Below, piece after piece: positions 28,917 to 37,914 of a DNA stretch of 64,000 nt. Positions within the stretch are counted from its first letter, which is position 1. Each line of letters starts with the position of its first letter. The stretch comes from Streptomyces sp. NBC_01276 (GTDB lineage Bacteria > Actinomycetota > Actinomycetes > Streptomycetales > Streptomycetaceae). The translations under genes were made by a program, and so were the position numbers. The notes beneath the pieces are model-generated. The model was not told the origin of the DNA, did no database searches, and saw nothing but the letters and a program-made list of their open reading frames with translations. Location of the stretch: the NCBI RefSeq assembly GCF_041435355.1, contig NZ_CP108442.1:7438501-7502500 (forward strand), in the 5' to 3' direction.

Positions 28917-29597
28917 TCAGACGAGGACGTTGACCGCGCGGGCGATGACGAGGCCCAGGATGGCCAGGGAGATGACGGACTGGACGGTCATGATGCTCTT
29001 GGCCCAGGGGGCGAGCGGCATGACGTCGGTGGGGCTGAACGCGGTCGAGTTGGTGAAACCGAGGTAGAGGTAGTCGATGTACTGGGGGCGCCAGTTCACC
29101 GCGCGCACTTCGGGGCTGAGGTGCTGGGGAAAGGCGAGTGCCGGGGGGTGGGGCATGCGGTGGGCCCGGGCGGCGGGTCCGCCGCTGTCGAGTTCGAAGT
29201 ACAGCAGGGAGAACGCGAGGACGGTGGTGACCCAGACGATGCCGCCGGCCAGGAGGAGGGCCGAGGCGGACGAGGTCTCCTTCCCGCCGTGGACGAGGTC
29301 GTCGATCAGCCGGACGGTCGACCACGAGGCCCCGCACGCCATCACGACGACCAGGGTGATCGACACCGCGCGCAGGACGTCCGAGCGGCGGCTGATCCGG
29401 ATGGGATCGGCCGAGACCAGCGCCACCAGGAGCAGTCCCTCGGCGAGGGGAAGCGCCCACCGGGGTCCCAGTCTCAGGTCGTCGGGCAGCAGGAGGGTCA
29501 GTACCGCCGAGACGATGACGGCCGCGGCCATCGGCCAGCGGGTCTCGGGATTCACCGCCGGTCGCGGTGCGGGCTCCGGTTCGTGCGGGTCGCTCAT
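28917..29597 (-). CDS. DUF1345 family membrane protein
   Basis: This 226-residue protein has about five hydrophobic helices and the hallmark C-terminal segments DYLYLGFTNSTAFSPTD and LAPWAKSIMTVQSVISLAI of the DUF1345 family. The TAFSPTD and MTVQS parts look like a two-helix ion-channel pore domain, so an ion-conducting role has been suggested by this resemblance, but I know of no firm function. ATG at 29597. It is convergent with cydB and divergent from a Na+/H+-type antiporter gene across a 318-bp gap. Confidence 0.8.
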   Translation of the reverse strand: MSDPHEPEPAPRPAVNPETRWPMAAAVIVSAVLTLLLPDDLRLGPRWALPLAEGLLLVALVSADPIRISRRSDVLRAVSITLVVVMACGASWSTVRLIDDLVHGGKETSSASALLLAGGIVWVTTVLAFSLLYFELDSGGPAARAHRMPHPPALAFPQHLSPEVRAVNWRPQYIDYLYLGFTNSTAFSPTDVMPLAPWAKSIMTVQSVISLAILGLVIARAVNVLV

Positions 29598-29915
29598 ACG
29601 GTTCGCATCCGAGGGGGTGTGTCCGGTGAGGGGCGGACTGCTGCGAGGGGGCGGGGCGGGCGGGTCGCACCGGCCGCCGCGGTCACCCGACGCGGGGGAG
29701 CCGGGGTCGCGGGTCCTACCGTAGACCGGGGTGAAGGCGCGGCAAGGTGACCGACACGCTCCCCGCCAGCATCCCCACCGAGCCGTTCCGGCCGTCGCGG
29801 CACGTCACAATGGCCCGCACGACGGGGTGGGGCCGGACCTCGGCGCAGGTGTCCTGCGCGGGCCGGGAACCCCCGCGCGCCCCTCGGGTGTGAACGCCAC
29901 CACGGAAGGCCCGCC
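29598..29915. other. 318-bp divergent intergenic region, no gene seen
   Basis: The region separates the DUF1345 gene (minus) from the antiporter gene (plus) and should contain both promoters. I see no open frame with convincing starts, no terminator and no clear operator. A CCTACCGTAGACC patch near 29717 is a weak -10/inverted-repeat candidate only. Confidence 0.5.
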
Positions 29916-31694
29916 ATGACAACGAGTCAGATCCTGCTCGGCATCGGACTGGTCCTGGCCCTCGCCGTGGGCTGCCAGGTGGTCGCGAGCCTGCTGCGCC
30001 TCCCGGCGATCCTCCTGCTGCTGCCGACCGGGTTCATCGCGGGCACGCTGACCGACGACGTCAACCCCGAGAAGCTGCTCGGCCCCGCGTTCTCCCCGCT
30101 CGTCTCCCTCGCCGTCGCGGTCATCCTCTACGACGCAGGCCTGGGGCTCGACCTCCGTCACCTCAAGGGCCACACCCGCACGGTCGTGGTCCGGCTGGTC
30201 TGGCTCGGCGCCCTCGTCACCGCGGCGGCCGCGGCCCTGATCGCCGTCCCCGTCCTCGGCATGTCGACGGGCGCCGCCGTGATGCTGGGCGCGATCCTCG
30301 TCGTCAGCGGGCCGACCGTCGTCGGGCCACTGCTGAGGTTCGTCCGCCCGACGGAGCGCCTGCAGCGCGTCCTCGTCTGGGAGGGGTCCCTGATCGACCC
30401 GCTCGGCGGCATCCTGGGAGCGCTGGTCTTCCACGGCGTCCTGGCCAGCGGACAGTACGGCTTCCCCCGCCAGCTCGCCGCGTTCTGCGGCAGCGTCGGG
30501 GTCGGGCTCGCGGGCGGCGCCGTCGGAACGGCCCTGCTCTGGCTGCTCCTGCGCCGCCTCACCCTCGACGAGGCACTCGCCACGACGGTGCAGCTCGCCG
30601 CCGTGGTCTCGGTCGCCGCGGCCTGCGACGCCTACCGCGACGACACCGGCCTGATCGCCGCCGTGGTCATGGGGATCGCCCTGGCCAACCTGCCCGGCCT
30701 GGACATGCCCGCCCGCCGGTCCTTCTTCGAGACCCTGGTCTCGCTCGTCATCGGCCTGCTGTTCATCTCCATCTCGGCCACCGTCACCCCGCAGTCCCTG
30801 CGCCACGTGGCGCTGCCCGCCCTGGGCCTGGTCGCCGCGCTCGTCCTCGTCGTGCGGCCGCTGGTGGCGCTGCTCTGCACCGCCCGCACCGACGTCCCCT
30901 ACCGGGAGCGCTGGTTCATCGGCTGGATGGCCCCCCGCGGCATCGTCGCCGCGGCCACCGCCTCGACCTTCTCCGTCTCCCTCGTCGGGGCCGGTATCGG
31001 CGGCGCACAGAAGATCCTTCCCGCTACCTTCGTCGTGATCGTCGCCACCGTCACGGTGTACGGCCTGACGGCGGTTCCCGCGGCCCGCCGGCTCGACGTC
31101 CGCCGCTCGGCCCGCTCCCGGCCGCTCCTGGTCGGCGGCGACCCCTGGGTGATCGAGCTCGGGCGCGCCCTGCGCTCCGCGGGCCTGGACGTGCTCATGT
31201 GGGCCGGCCTCGACCGCCAACGGCGCGGCATCACCGACGCGGGCCTCGACCTGGCCCCGGGCGAACTGCTCGCCGCCGCCGCCGGCTCCGGCGCCGAACT
31301 CGAAGGCATCACGGACGTCCTGCTGCTCACCGACGAGGACGACTTCAACGCCCTCGCGTTCATGACCCTCAAGGAGACCGTGGAGGGACCCGTCCACCGC
31401 CTGGCACCACCCACCCGCGGCCACGGCGCCGTCGCCCCGTACACGGGCAGCGAGGCGCTGTTCGGGCCCGGCCTCAACCGGCCGGAACTGGCCCACCGGT
31501 ACGCGGACGGCGCCCGCATCGTCGTCGTGCCGGCCGACGAGGGCGTCCCGGCCGGACACGACACGCTGTTCCTGGTGCGCCCCGACGGACGGCTCGCCGC
31601 CGCCACGGAGGCCGGACCGCCGACGCCGGGCGACGGCGACACCGCGATCCTCCTGACACCCGCGGCCCCGTCCCCGCCGAGGCCCGCGGCGTAG
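29916..31694 (+). CDS. CPA1-type Na+/H+ (cation:proton) antiporter with C-terminal regulatory domain
   Basis: This 592-residue protein has about twelve hydrophobic helices in the first ~390 residues. Family features include the ILYDAGLGLDLRHLKGH segment, LVVSGPTVVGPLLRF and EGSLIDPLGGILGAL, where the Asp is in the ion-binding region of NhaP-like exchangers, and RWFIGWMAPRGIVAAA. The last ~180 residues form a soluble domain starting RPLLVGGDPWVIELGRALRSAG, like a TrkA-N nucleotide-binding fold that has lost part of its GxGxxG motif. ATG at 29916, GGAAGG upstream. It exchanges monovalent cations for protons; gating by a nucleotide is possible. Confidence 0.88.
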   Translation: MTTSQILLGIGLVLALAVGCQVVASLLRLPAILLLLPTGFIAGTLTDDVNPEKLLGPAFSPLVSLAVAVILYDAGLGLDLRHLKGHTRTVVVRLVWLGALVTAAAAALIAVPVLGMSTGAAVMLGAILVVSGPTVVGPLLRFVRPTERLQRVLVWEGSLIDPLGGILGALVFHGVLASGQYGFPRQLAAFCGSVGVGLAGGAVGTALLWLLLRRLTLDEALATTVQLAAVVSVAAACDAYRDDTGLIAAVVMGIALANLPGLDMPARRSFFETLVSLVIGLLFISISATVTPQSLRHVALPALGLVAALVLVVRPLVALLCTARTDVPYRERWFIGWMAPRGIVAAATASTFSVSLVGAGIGGAQKILPATFVVIVATVTVYGLTAVPAARRLDVRRSARSRPLLVGGDPWVIELGRALRSAGLDVLMWAGLDRQRRGITDAGLDLAPGELLAAAAGSGAELEGITDVLLLTDEDDFNALAFMTLKETVEGPVHRLAPPTRGHGAVAPYTGSEALFGPGLNRPELAHRYADGARIVVVPADEGVPAGHDTLFLVRPDGRLAAATEAGPPTPGDGDTAILLTPAAPSPPRPAA

Positions 31695-31712
31695 TCCCCG
31701 CCGTGGTCTGTC

Positions 31713-33533
31713 TCAGCCGCGCTGCCGGTCCAGCGCCTCGTCGAGGGTGCTCGCCGCCATGATGAGCGACAGGTGGGTGAACGCCTGCGGGAAGTTGCCC
31801 AGTTGCTCACCGCTGGGGCCCACCTCCTCGGCGAAGAGACCGACGTGGTTGGCGTAGGTGTGCATCTTCTCGAACGTGTACCGGGCGGGCCGCAGGCGGC
31901 CGGCGCGGGCGAGCGCGTCCACGTACAGGAAGGTGCAGAGGCTGAAGGTGCCCTCGGAGCCGCGCAGGCCGTCCGGGGAAGCGGCCGGGTCGTAGCGGTA
32001 GACGAGGCTGTCGGAGACCAGGGTGCGGTCCATGGCGTCCAGCGTGGAGAGCCAGGACGGGTCCCTGGGCGCCACGAAGCCGACCCGGGGCATGAGCAGG
32101 AGGGAGGCGTCCAGGACGGCGTCGCTGCCGTAGTGCTGGACGTAGGCCCGGGTGGACTCGTTCCAACCGCGCTCCATGACCTGGTACAGGATGTCGTCGC
32201 GGGTCCGCGTCCAGCGCTCGGTGTCGGCGGGCCGGCGGAACTCCTCCGCCAGCCGCAGGCCCCGGTCGAAGGCGGCCCAGCACATGATCCGGCTGTAGGT
32301 GAAGTCCTGGCGGCCGCCGCGCGTCTCCCAGATCCCCTCGTCGGGGCGGTCCCAGGAGCCGGCCAGCCAGTCCAGCGTCCGGGAGAGCACTTTCCAGCCC
32401 TGGTAGCCGGCCTGCACGGCGATCTCGTGTCCCTCGGACAGGGCGTAGAGCGCCTCTCCGTAGATGTCCAGCTGCAACTGGTCGGCGGCGGCGTTGCCCA
32501 GCCGGACCGGCGCCGAACCCCGGTAACCCTCCAGATGACCCAGGATCTCCTCGGTCAGCAGCGGTTCGCCGTCGACCCGGTACATGATCTGCAGCGGTTC
32601 GCCGTTCCTGCCCGCGGACTCGCGCAGCCGGTCACCGAGCCAGTGCGTGAAGTCGGTGGCCTCCTCGACGAACCCGAGGTCGAGCAGGGCGCGTACGGAG
32701 AGCGACCCGTCGCGGACCCAGGTGTAGCGGTAGTCCCAGTTGCGTTCGCCGCCGACCTGTTCGGGCAGGCCCATGGTGGCGGCGGCGACCGGGGCGCCGC
32801 TGGGCGCGTACGTGAGGAGCTTGAGGGTGATGGCGGAGCGGTTGACCATGTCGGGCCACCGGCCGCGGTAGTTGGAGCCGCGGACCCAGCTCTGCCAGAA
32901 GTCGGCGGCCTCCCAGAGCTGGTGGGTGATCCCGTCGACGGAGAGCGGCGGCGGGGTCTGCGCGTCGGCTCCGCGGACGGTGAGGACGACCGCCGCCGCT
33001 TCGCCCACCTTCAGCGTGAAGGAGCCCCGTACGTCCTCGCCGTCACGCTCCACCGGGAAGGTGCTCTGCAGGTGCGCGCAGACTCCCGGCGCCCGGAAGG
33101 CGGCGCCGTCGGGGCCCAGCTCCAGCCGGTGGGAGGCCCGGCCGTAGTCGAACCGGGGGCGGCACTCCATGTCGAAGCGGACGGTGCCGCGCACGGTGCG
33201 GACGGTGCGGATCAGGGTGTGCCGGACCGCCGGGGTGCGGCCGGTGTGCGGCGGCATCCAGTCGAGCACCTCGCCCACCCCGTCGGGGGACATGAAGCGG
33301 GTGACCAGGACGGCGGTGTCCGGGTAGTACAGCTGTTTGCAGCGGGCCTCCGGGTCCGCCGACGAGATCCGGAAGTAGCCGCCGCGATCGTGGTCCAGCA
33401 GGGCGGCGAAGATGCTGGGGGAGTCGAAGCGGGGCGCCGCGAACCAGTCGACGACGCCGTTGGAGGTCACGAGCGCGGCGGTCTGCAGATCACCTATGAG
33501 ACCGTGCTCGGCGATGGGCGGATAGCGGTCCAT
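31713..33533 (-). CDS. Glycoside hydrolase family 15 (glucoamylase/trehalase-like)
   Basis: This ~606-residue cytosolic enzyme has an N-terminal beta-sandwich starting IAEHGLIGDLQTAALV and VVDWFAAPRFDSPSIFAALLD, then an (alpha/alpha)6 barrel. Catalytic glutamates are expected in DEGIWETRGG (acid) and AEEVGPSGEQLGN (base), and the substrate region GGERNWDYRYTWVRDGS is intact. Actinobacterial members of this type include trehalases and glucan hydrolases. I chose ATG 33533 because GGGG lies 6 bases upstream; ATG 33539 or GTG 33569 would add 2 or 12 residues. The stop is 18 bp from the convergent antiporter stop. There is no signal peptide, so intracellular trehalose or glycogen fragments are likely substrates. 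Confidence 0.9.
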   Translation of the reverse strand: MDRYPPIAEHGLIGDLQTAALVTSNGVVDWFAAPRFDSPSIFAALLDHDRGGYFRISSADPEARCKQLYYPDTAVLVTRFMSPDGVGEVLDWMPPHTGRTPAVRHTLIRTVRTVRGTVRFDMECRPRFDYGRASHRLELGPDGAAFRAPGVCAHLQSTFPVERDGEDVRGSFTLKVGEAAAVVLTVRGADAQTPPPLSVDGITHQLWEAADFWQSWVRGSNYRGRWPDMVNRSAITLKLLTYAPSGAPVAAATMGLPEQVGGERNWDYRYTWVRDGSLSVRALLDLGFVEEATDFTHWLGDRLRESAGRNGEPLQIMYRVDGEPLLTEEILGHLEGYRGSAPVRLGNAAADQLQLDIYGEALYALSEGHEIAVQAGYQGWKVLSRTLDWLAGSWDRPDEGIWETRGGRQDFTYSRIMCWAAFDRGLRLAEEFRRPADTERWTRTRDDILYQVMERGWNESTRAYVQHYGSDAVLDASLLLMPRVGFVAPRDPSWLSTLDAMDRTLVSDSLVYRYDPAASPDGLRGSEGTFSLCTFLYVDALARAGRLRPARYTFEKMHTYANHVGLFAEEVGPSGEQLGNFPQAFTHLSLIMAASTLDEALDRQRG

Positions 33534-33824
33534 GAGCATCCCCGGGTCAGGGTGGTCCTTTGGATTCACTATCGGTCAGCGCCACCCGAAGCGCCCGCCG
33601 AGCCGGGGACCGGCGGGCTTCGGCCCTGGTCCGCGCCGGTGCGCGCGGGCCCCGGACACCCGGCGCGCGCGGGGTCGGAGCGTGCCGTCGGAATGACGTT
33701 CCGTGACTCGCCGGGACGTCGCGGACCGTACGCGCCCGACATGACCCGGTGCCGTGATACGACCACCGTGAGGCCTGTCGCCCGACGTGTCCGGGTGGAT
33801 CCCTGAGCTGAGGAGACGATGCGC

Positions 33825-35183
33825 ATGTCGGCCGTACCCGCCGGGCCGCCCACCGCGACACCGCCGGACGCCTACGCCCTGGTCCGCACCCGCGGGTACG
33901 TGGTGCTGCTGGTCATGACGGCGCTCCTCGGCATCCCGGTCTCCGCGGTGGCCTTCGGCTTCCTCGCGCTCGTGTCCGAGCTGCAGTCGCTGACCTACAC
34001 CGACCTGCCGAGGGGGCTGGGCTTCGACGGAACGCCCTCGTGGTGGCCGATCCCGCTCCTCGCCGTGGGCGGCCTGCTGGTGGCCCTGACCATCCGCTTC
34101 CTGCCCGGGGAGGGCGGCCACAGGCCGGCCGAGGGCCTGGTCACGAAGGGGCCGCCGACGGCGGCGGAGCTGCCCGGCATCGCGCTCGCGGCGATCCTGT
34201 CGCTGGGCGCGGGCGTGGTGCTGGGACCCGAGGCGCCGCTCATCGCGCTCGGCGGCGGCCTGGCGGTGTTCGCCGTCCGCACCGTGAAGCGCGGCCTCGA
34301 CGCCGGCACCACCGCCGTCCTGGGGGCCTCGGGGAGCTTCGCGGCCGTCAGCACGCTGCTGGGCTCACCCCTGCTCGGGGCGTTCCTCCTGATGGAGGTG
34401 ACCGGCATCGGCGGCGCGATGATGGGGATCGTCCTGGTACCGGGCCTGCTCGCGGCCGGCGTGGGCGCACTGATCTTCACCGGCCTGGGGTCGTGGACCG
34501 GCCTCGGCACGTTCTCGCTGGTCCTCGGCCACGTACCGGAGGCCGCCCGGCCCGATCTCGCGGGCTTCGGATGGGCGCTGGCCATCGGGGTGGCCGGGGC
34601 CCTGCTCGGAGCGGCGCTCCACCGGACGTCCCTGCTCCTGGAGGCCCGGGTCGAGCGCCGGCGGCTGCCGCTCACCGTGCTGGCCGGTGCGCTCATGGGC
34701 GTGGCCGCCCTCGTGTACGCCGAGACGACCGGCCGGGAGGCCTCCGAGGTGCTCTACTCGGGGCAGAGCGCCCTCGGCCCGCTGCTGGCGGGCCAGGCCG
34801 GATACGCGGTGGGGACCCTGGTGGTCCTGCTGGTGTGCAAGTCCGTCGCCTACGGCCTCGCCCTCGGCGCCTTCCGCGGCGGCCCGGTCTTCCCGTCGAT
34901 GTTCGCGGGAGCGGTGGTCGGCCTGGCCCTGTCCCACCTCCCCGGGCTGGACGTGACGTCCGGTTTCGCGATGGGGGTCGGGGCGATGTGCGTGGCGATG
35001 CTGAAACTGCCGATGACCTCCGTGCTGCTGGCCACCATCCTGATGGGAACCGAGGGGATCACCGTGATGCCGCTCGTGATCGTCGCGGTGGTGGTCTCCT
35101 ACGTGCTCTCGCTCAGACTCACTCCCGCCCCGCGGCCGGCCCCGACACCCGCGCCGCCCGCGCCGCCCCCGGCGTCCCCGTGA
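33825..35183 (+). CDS. ClC-family chloride channel/transporter
   Basis: This ~452-residue membrane protein has the ClC repeat architecture. The selectivity segment reads GVVLGPEAPLIALGGG, where GPEAP replaces the usual G(K/R)EGP but keeps the gating Glu. The third segment AFRGGPVFPSMFAGA matches GxFxP. The first GSGIP-type motif is not recognisable. ATG 33825 gives a 9-base spacing from AGGAG; ATG 33819 is 3 bases away and less likely. The end is a Pro/Ala-rich tail. Function: Cl-/H+ exchange or anion conduction. A strong hairpin follows. Confidence 0.87.
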   Translation: MSAVPAGPPTATPPDAYALVRTRGYVVLLVMTALLGIPVSAVAFGFLALVSELQSLTYTDLPRGLGFDGTPSWWPIPLLAVGGLLVALTIRFLPGEGGHRPAEGLVTKGPPTAAELPGIALAAILSLGAGVVLGPEAPLIALGGGLAVFAVRTVKRGLDAGTTAVLGASGSFAAVSTLLGSPLLGAFLLMEVTGIGGAMMGIVLVPGLLAAGVGALIFTGLGSWTGLGTFSLVLGHVPEAARPDLAGFGWALAIGVAGALLGAALHRTSLLLEARVERRRLPLTVLAGALMGVAALVYAETTGREASEVLYSGQSALGPLLAGQAGYAVGTLVVLLVCKSVAYGLALGAFRGGPVFPSMFAGAVVGLALSHLPGLDVTSGFAMGVGAMCVAMLKLPMTSVLLATILMGTEGITVMPLVIVAVVVSYVLSLRLTPAPRPAPTPAPPAPPPASP

Positions 35184-35197
35184 ACGGTGCTGCGCCT

Positions 35198-35227
35198 TCC
35201 CGCCCGTCGGGACCCCCACGGGCGGGA
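35198..35227. terminator. Hairpin terminator between convergent genes
   Basis: TCCCGCCCGT and ACGGGCGGGA form a perfect 10-bp stem with a 10-base loop, 15 bp after the ClC stop and 12 bp before the end of the next minus-strand gene. Confidence 0.75.
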
Positions 35228-35238
35228 CCCGGGCTCGC

Positions 35239-35871
35239 TCAGCCCGGGTAGCGGGCGGAGGCCGCGACGAAGGGGGCCGCGTCGCGGGACACCGAGGCGA
35301 CGAGCGCGACCCAGGAGCCGTCCGTGAACTCGATGTCCATGCGGCCCTTCTGGAGCACGCCCGTCGGCTTGGCGCGCAGGGCGGAGACGGCCGATCGGGG
35401 CGTCTCCCAGTACTGCTTCATCACCGGCGTCATCTGCCACAGCTGTGAGACGTCGCTCAGGGCGTACCAGCGCCGGTCCGTGACGGCCAGCACGCCCGTG
35501 ACCGAGCCGCGCGCGCCGGCCCGGGAGATGACGAAGCGTCCGGCCGCGCTCTGCCAGCCGCCCTCCATGCTCGTCCCGTGCATCAACCGGTTGCCGAGGT
35601 TGTCCACCGCGTCCGGCATCCGGTCGATCGCGTTCGCCGCCGCGGCCGGCCTGGACCGGCGGGGGTCGAGCACGCGCGCCCTGACCAGCTGCTTCAGGGG
35701 CCCGGGCAGCCTTCCCTCGATCCGCCGCTGGAGTTCGGAGGGCTCGGGCGGCGGGAGCAGCGACTCGGGAGGGGTCGGCACGCCCGGCCCCGGTTCGTAG
35801 GAGCACCAGGCGATGAGCCGCTCCCCGGGTCGCAGGAACGCCTCGGCTTGTTCACGCCCGTCATCGGTCAA
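35239..35871 (-). CDS. Hypothetical protein with possible PH-like domain
   Basis: This 210-residue soluble protein is of no family I recognise. The N-terminus FLRPGERLIAWCSYEPGPG resembles the start of bacterial proteins with PH-like domains. A Pro-rich linker follows, then a basic region, then beta-rich segments GVLAVTDRRWYALSD and GRMDIEFTDGSWVALVASV that match the VTDRR...DGS pattern of PH-like/YokE folds. No catalytic motif or membrane segment is seen. ATG at 35871. It is convergent with ClC and divergent from the ABM-GNAT gene. Confidence 0.7.
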   Translation of the reverse strand: MTDDGREQAEAFLRPGERLIAWCSYEPGPGVPTPPESLLPPPEPSELQRRIEGRLPGPLKQLVRARVLDPRRSRPAAAANAIDRMPDAVDNLGNRLMHGTSMEGGWQSAAGRFVISRAGARGSVTGVLAVTDRRWYALSDVSQLWQMTPVMKQYWETPRSAVSALRAKPTGVLQKGRMDIEFTDGSWVALVASVSRDAAPFVAASARYPG

Positions 35872-36045
35872 CGGACCCGCTCCTGTTCGTCGTTCGGCCG
35901 GTCTGTCCGGCGCTCTGGATTCTGCCTCACCTGCCGCCTTCGATGATCACCGGGGCGGCGGTGCTCCCGGGCCCCGAGGGTTCGGACGATCGCCTATGGT
36001 CTGCGGGAACGTGACGGAGCAATACGGGACGAGGGGGATTCCGCG

Positions 36046-37029
36046 ATGTTCGCAGTGGTCTACCGGTGGCGGCTCCACGAGGGCAAGGAGCAGCAGTTCA
36101 TGGACGGTTGGCGGCGGGTGACCGCCGCGATCCACGCCCGGTGCGGCAGTTACGGCTCGCGCCTGCACCGGGCGGACGACGGTACGTGGGTGGCCTACGC
36201 GCGATGGCCGGACGCGGAGAGCCGCGAACGGTGCGCGGTGCCCGATCCGGAGGGCGTGGCCATGATGAGCGGGGCGATCGCGGAGCGCTTCCCGGAGACC
36301 CGCCTGCGGATCGTCGACGACATGCTCGCGGAGCCGGCCGGCCCCTCGGTGGCCGAGTCCAAGGGGCCGGCGGTCATGGGCGATCGGTGGGAGACCGCAC
36401 GGTCGTGGGTCGAAGGGTGGGCCGTGGCCCGAGGGGCATCCGAGCCGGTGGACGTGGCCTGGGGGCTGCGGATCGAGATCGGTCGGCCGGCCCGGACGGT
36501 CCGTCACGTCCTGCTCGACGCCGACGCCGCGACCGCCCGCGGGCTCATCGGCACGGTCACCGAGCCCGGCACGTGCATCAAGGCGTTCCTCCCACCGGGC
36601 GACATGGAACCCTGGTTCCCGTCCGCATGGGAGCCCACCGATCCCTGCTTCCTGATGACCGTCGACCTGCGCCCGTCGCCCGTGCGCCCGCCGGACGGGT
36701 ACGCCGTCACCGTCGAGACCGCCGACGGTGCCACCCTGGTGCGCGTCCTGAGCGCCGACGGGGAACTCGCCGCGTGCGGCCGGACCGGTCTGGCCGGTAC
36801 GGCCTGCGTCTTCGACCAGATCGTCACCGAACCGGCTCACCGGCGCCGGGGCCTCGGGACGGTGGTGATGGCCGCCCTCACCGACGCGGCCGTCGAGAGC
36901 GGAGCGACCGTGGGCGTCCTGGGCGCGACCGTCCAGGGCCGGGCGCTCTACGAAGCGCTCGGCTGGACGTTCCTCTCACCGTTGTCCGGATTCGTCTACA
37001 AGCCGTCGGCGATCTCGCCGCCGAGGTAG
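36046..37029 (+). CDS. Fusion of ABM-like ferredoxin-fold domain and GNAT acetyltransferase
   Basis: This 327-residue protein has two clear parts. Residues ~1-95 start MFAVVYRWRLHEGKEQQFMDGWRRVT and continue with YGSRLHRADDGTWVAYARWPD, the pattern of antibiotic-biosynthesis-monooxygenase (ABM) dimeric alpha/beta barrels. Residues ~190-320 form a GNAT domain: FDQIVTEPAHRRRGLGTVVM is motif A with the acetyl-CoA pyrophosphate loop, and GATVQGRALYEALGWTFL is motif B. The middle ~95 residues are a linker or half domain. ATG at 36046. The ABM part may sense or bind a small aromatic and the GNAT part acetylate it, but this is inference. No operon partner is evident. Confidence 0.75.
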   Translation: MFAVVYRWRLHEGKEQQFMDGWRRVTAAIHARCGSYGSRLHRADDGTWVAYARWPDAESRERCAVPDPEGVAMMSGAIAERFPETRLRIVDDMLAEPAGPSVAESKGPAVMGDRWETARSWVEGWAVARGASEPVDVAWGLRIEIGRPARTVRHVLLDADAATARGLIGTVTEPGTCIKAFLPPGDMEPWFPSAWEPTDPCFLMTVDLRPSPVRPPDGYAVTVETADGATLVRVLSADGELAACGRTGLAGTACVFDQIVTEPAHRRRGLGTVVMAALTDAAVESGATVGVLGATVQGRALYEALGWTFLSPLSGFVYKPSAISPPR

Positions 37030-37084
37030 ATCCGGGGCGTCCTCCACGACGGTCAGGATCGCCGCTCCCTCGGCGGGGAGGATG

Positions 37085-37759
37085 TCACGCGCTGTCGCCG
37101 GCGCGGCCCGCGCGGCGGGAGCGCCGCAGCTCCAGGCCGACGGGGACGAGGGAGACGGCGACGATGAGCGCGATGATCGGCAGGAGGTAGCGGTCCACGT
37201 CGGGTACGGAGGAGCCGAGCGCGTACCCGGCCAGGACGAGGCCGGTGGTCCACAGCAGACCTCCCAGGACCTGCCAGAGGGCGAAGGTGCGCGCCGGTAC
37301 GTTCAGGATCCCGGCCAGGGGGTTCAGCACCGTCCGCACGATGGGCAGGAACCGGGCCAGGACGATGGCCTTCGCGTGCCCGTAGCGCTGGAGGATCTCG
37401 GCCGCGCGGGCGGCGCCCTCGCCGATCTTGCGGGACCCGGCCCGGGTCAGGAAGGCGGGGCCCGCCTTCCGGCCCAGCAGATAGCCGGTCTGAGCGCCCG
37501 CGAGGGCGCCGGCGGCCGAGGCGAGCAGGACCCAGGGCAGCGAGAGGTGCCCGGTGGTGGTGGCCGAGCCGGCGCACAGCAGTCCGGCCGTGAAGAGCAG
37601 CGAGTCGCCGGGCAGGAAGAACCCGATCAGCAGGCCGGTCTCGGCGAACAGGACGACCGCGATGCCGGCCGTCCCGAACGCGGCGAGCAGGGACTGGGCG
37701 TCGAGGAGGTTCACGGCGAGGTGCACCGGCGCGGGTGCGGCGAGCTGTGCGAGGGGCAT
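37085..37759 (-). CDS. DedA/SNARE-associated family membrane protein (candidate undecaprenyl-phosphate flippase)
   Basis: This 224-residue protein has the DedA markers ETGLLIGFFLPGDSLLFTAGLL, GAQTGYLLGRKAGPAFL and ARFLPIVRTVLNPLAGILNVP, where the arginines after ARF and PIVR are functionally conserved, plus GLLWTTGLVLAGYALGS. Recent work on the family links several DedA members to return of undecaprenyl phosphate (C55-P) to the cytoplasmic face. I chose ATG 37759 with GGGA at 8-base spacing; GTG 37765 is too close to the site. It is divergent from a BlaI/M56 pair, with CTAC-N6-GTAG palindromes in the shared region, so it may belong to that regulon. Confidence 0.87.
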   Translation of the reverse strand: MPLAQLAAPAPVHLAVNLLDAQSLLAAFGTAGIAVVLFAETGLLIGFFLPGDSLLFTAGLLCAGSATTTGHLSLPWVLLASAAGALAGAQTGYLLGRKAGPAFLTRAGSRKIGEGAARAAEILQRYGHAKAIVLARFLPIVRTVLNPLAGILNVPARTFALWQVLGGLLWTTGLVLAGYALGSSVPDVDRYLLPIIALIVAVSLVPVGLELRRSRRAGRAGDSA

Positions 37760-37855
37760 CGGCACGGTCCCATCGATAATGGTGGTCGGGGTGGGGCTCA
37801 CAGCGGTGGGCGAAAGGTTTCCGGATCGCCGTGGAGGCGGCCGGCCCATCTCGGC

Positions 37856-37892
37856 GTCTACAGAACAGTAGTCGGTCTACCCCGCCGTAGAC
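37856..37892. promoter_or_regulatory. Twin BlaI-type operators between dedA and blaI-1
   Basis: GTCTAC-N6-GTAGTC (37856-37873) and the perfect GTCTAC-N6-GTAGAC (37875-37892) sit about 19 bp apart, 23-59 bp upstream of the repressor GTG. BlaI/MecI/CopY repressors bind TAC/GTA palindromes of this spacing. A matching CTAC-N6-GTAG core occurs at the second BlaI locus. Confidence 0.65.
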
Positions 37893-37914
37893 GACTCCGT
37901 GAGAGGAAACTTCC

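Noticed and set aside
33586..33623. Imperfect hairpin upstream of the GH15 gene as a terminator
   Set aside because: It lies upstream of both divergent genes (GH15 and ClC), so it has no transcript to end; it could be 5' UTR structure but support is weak.
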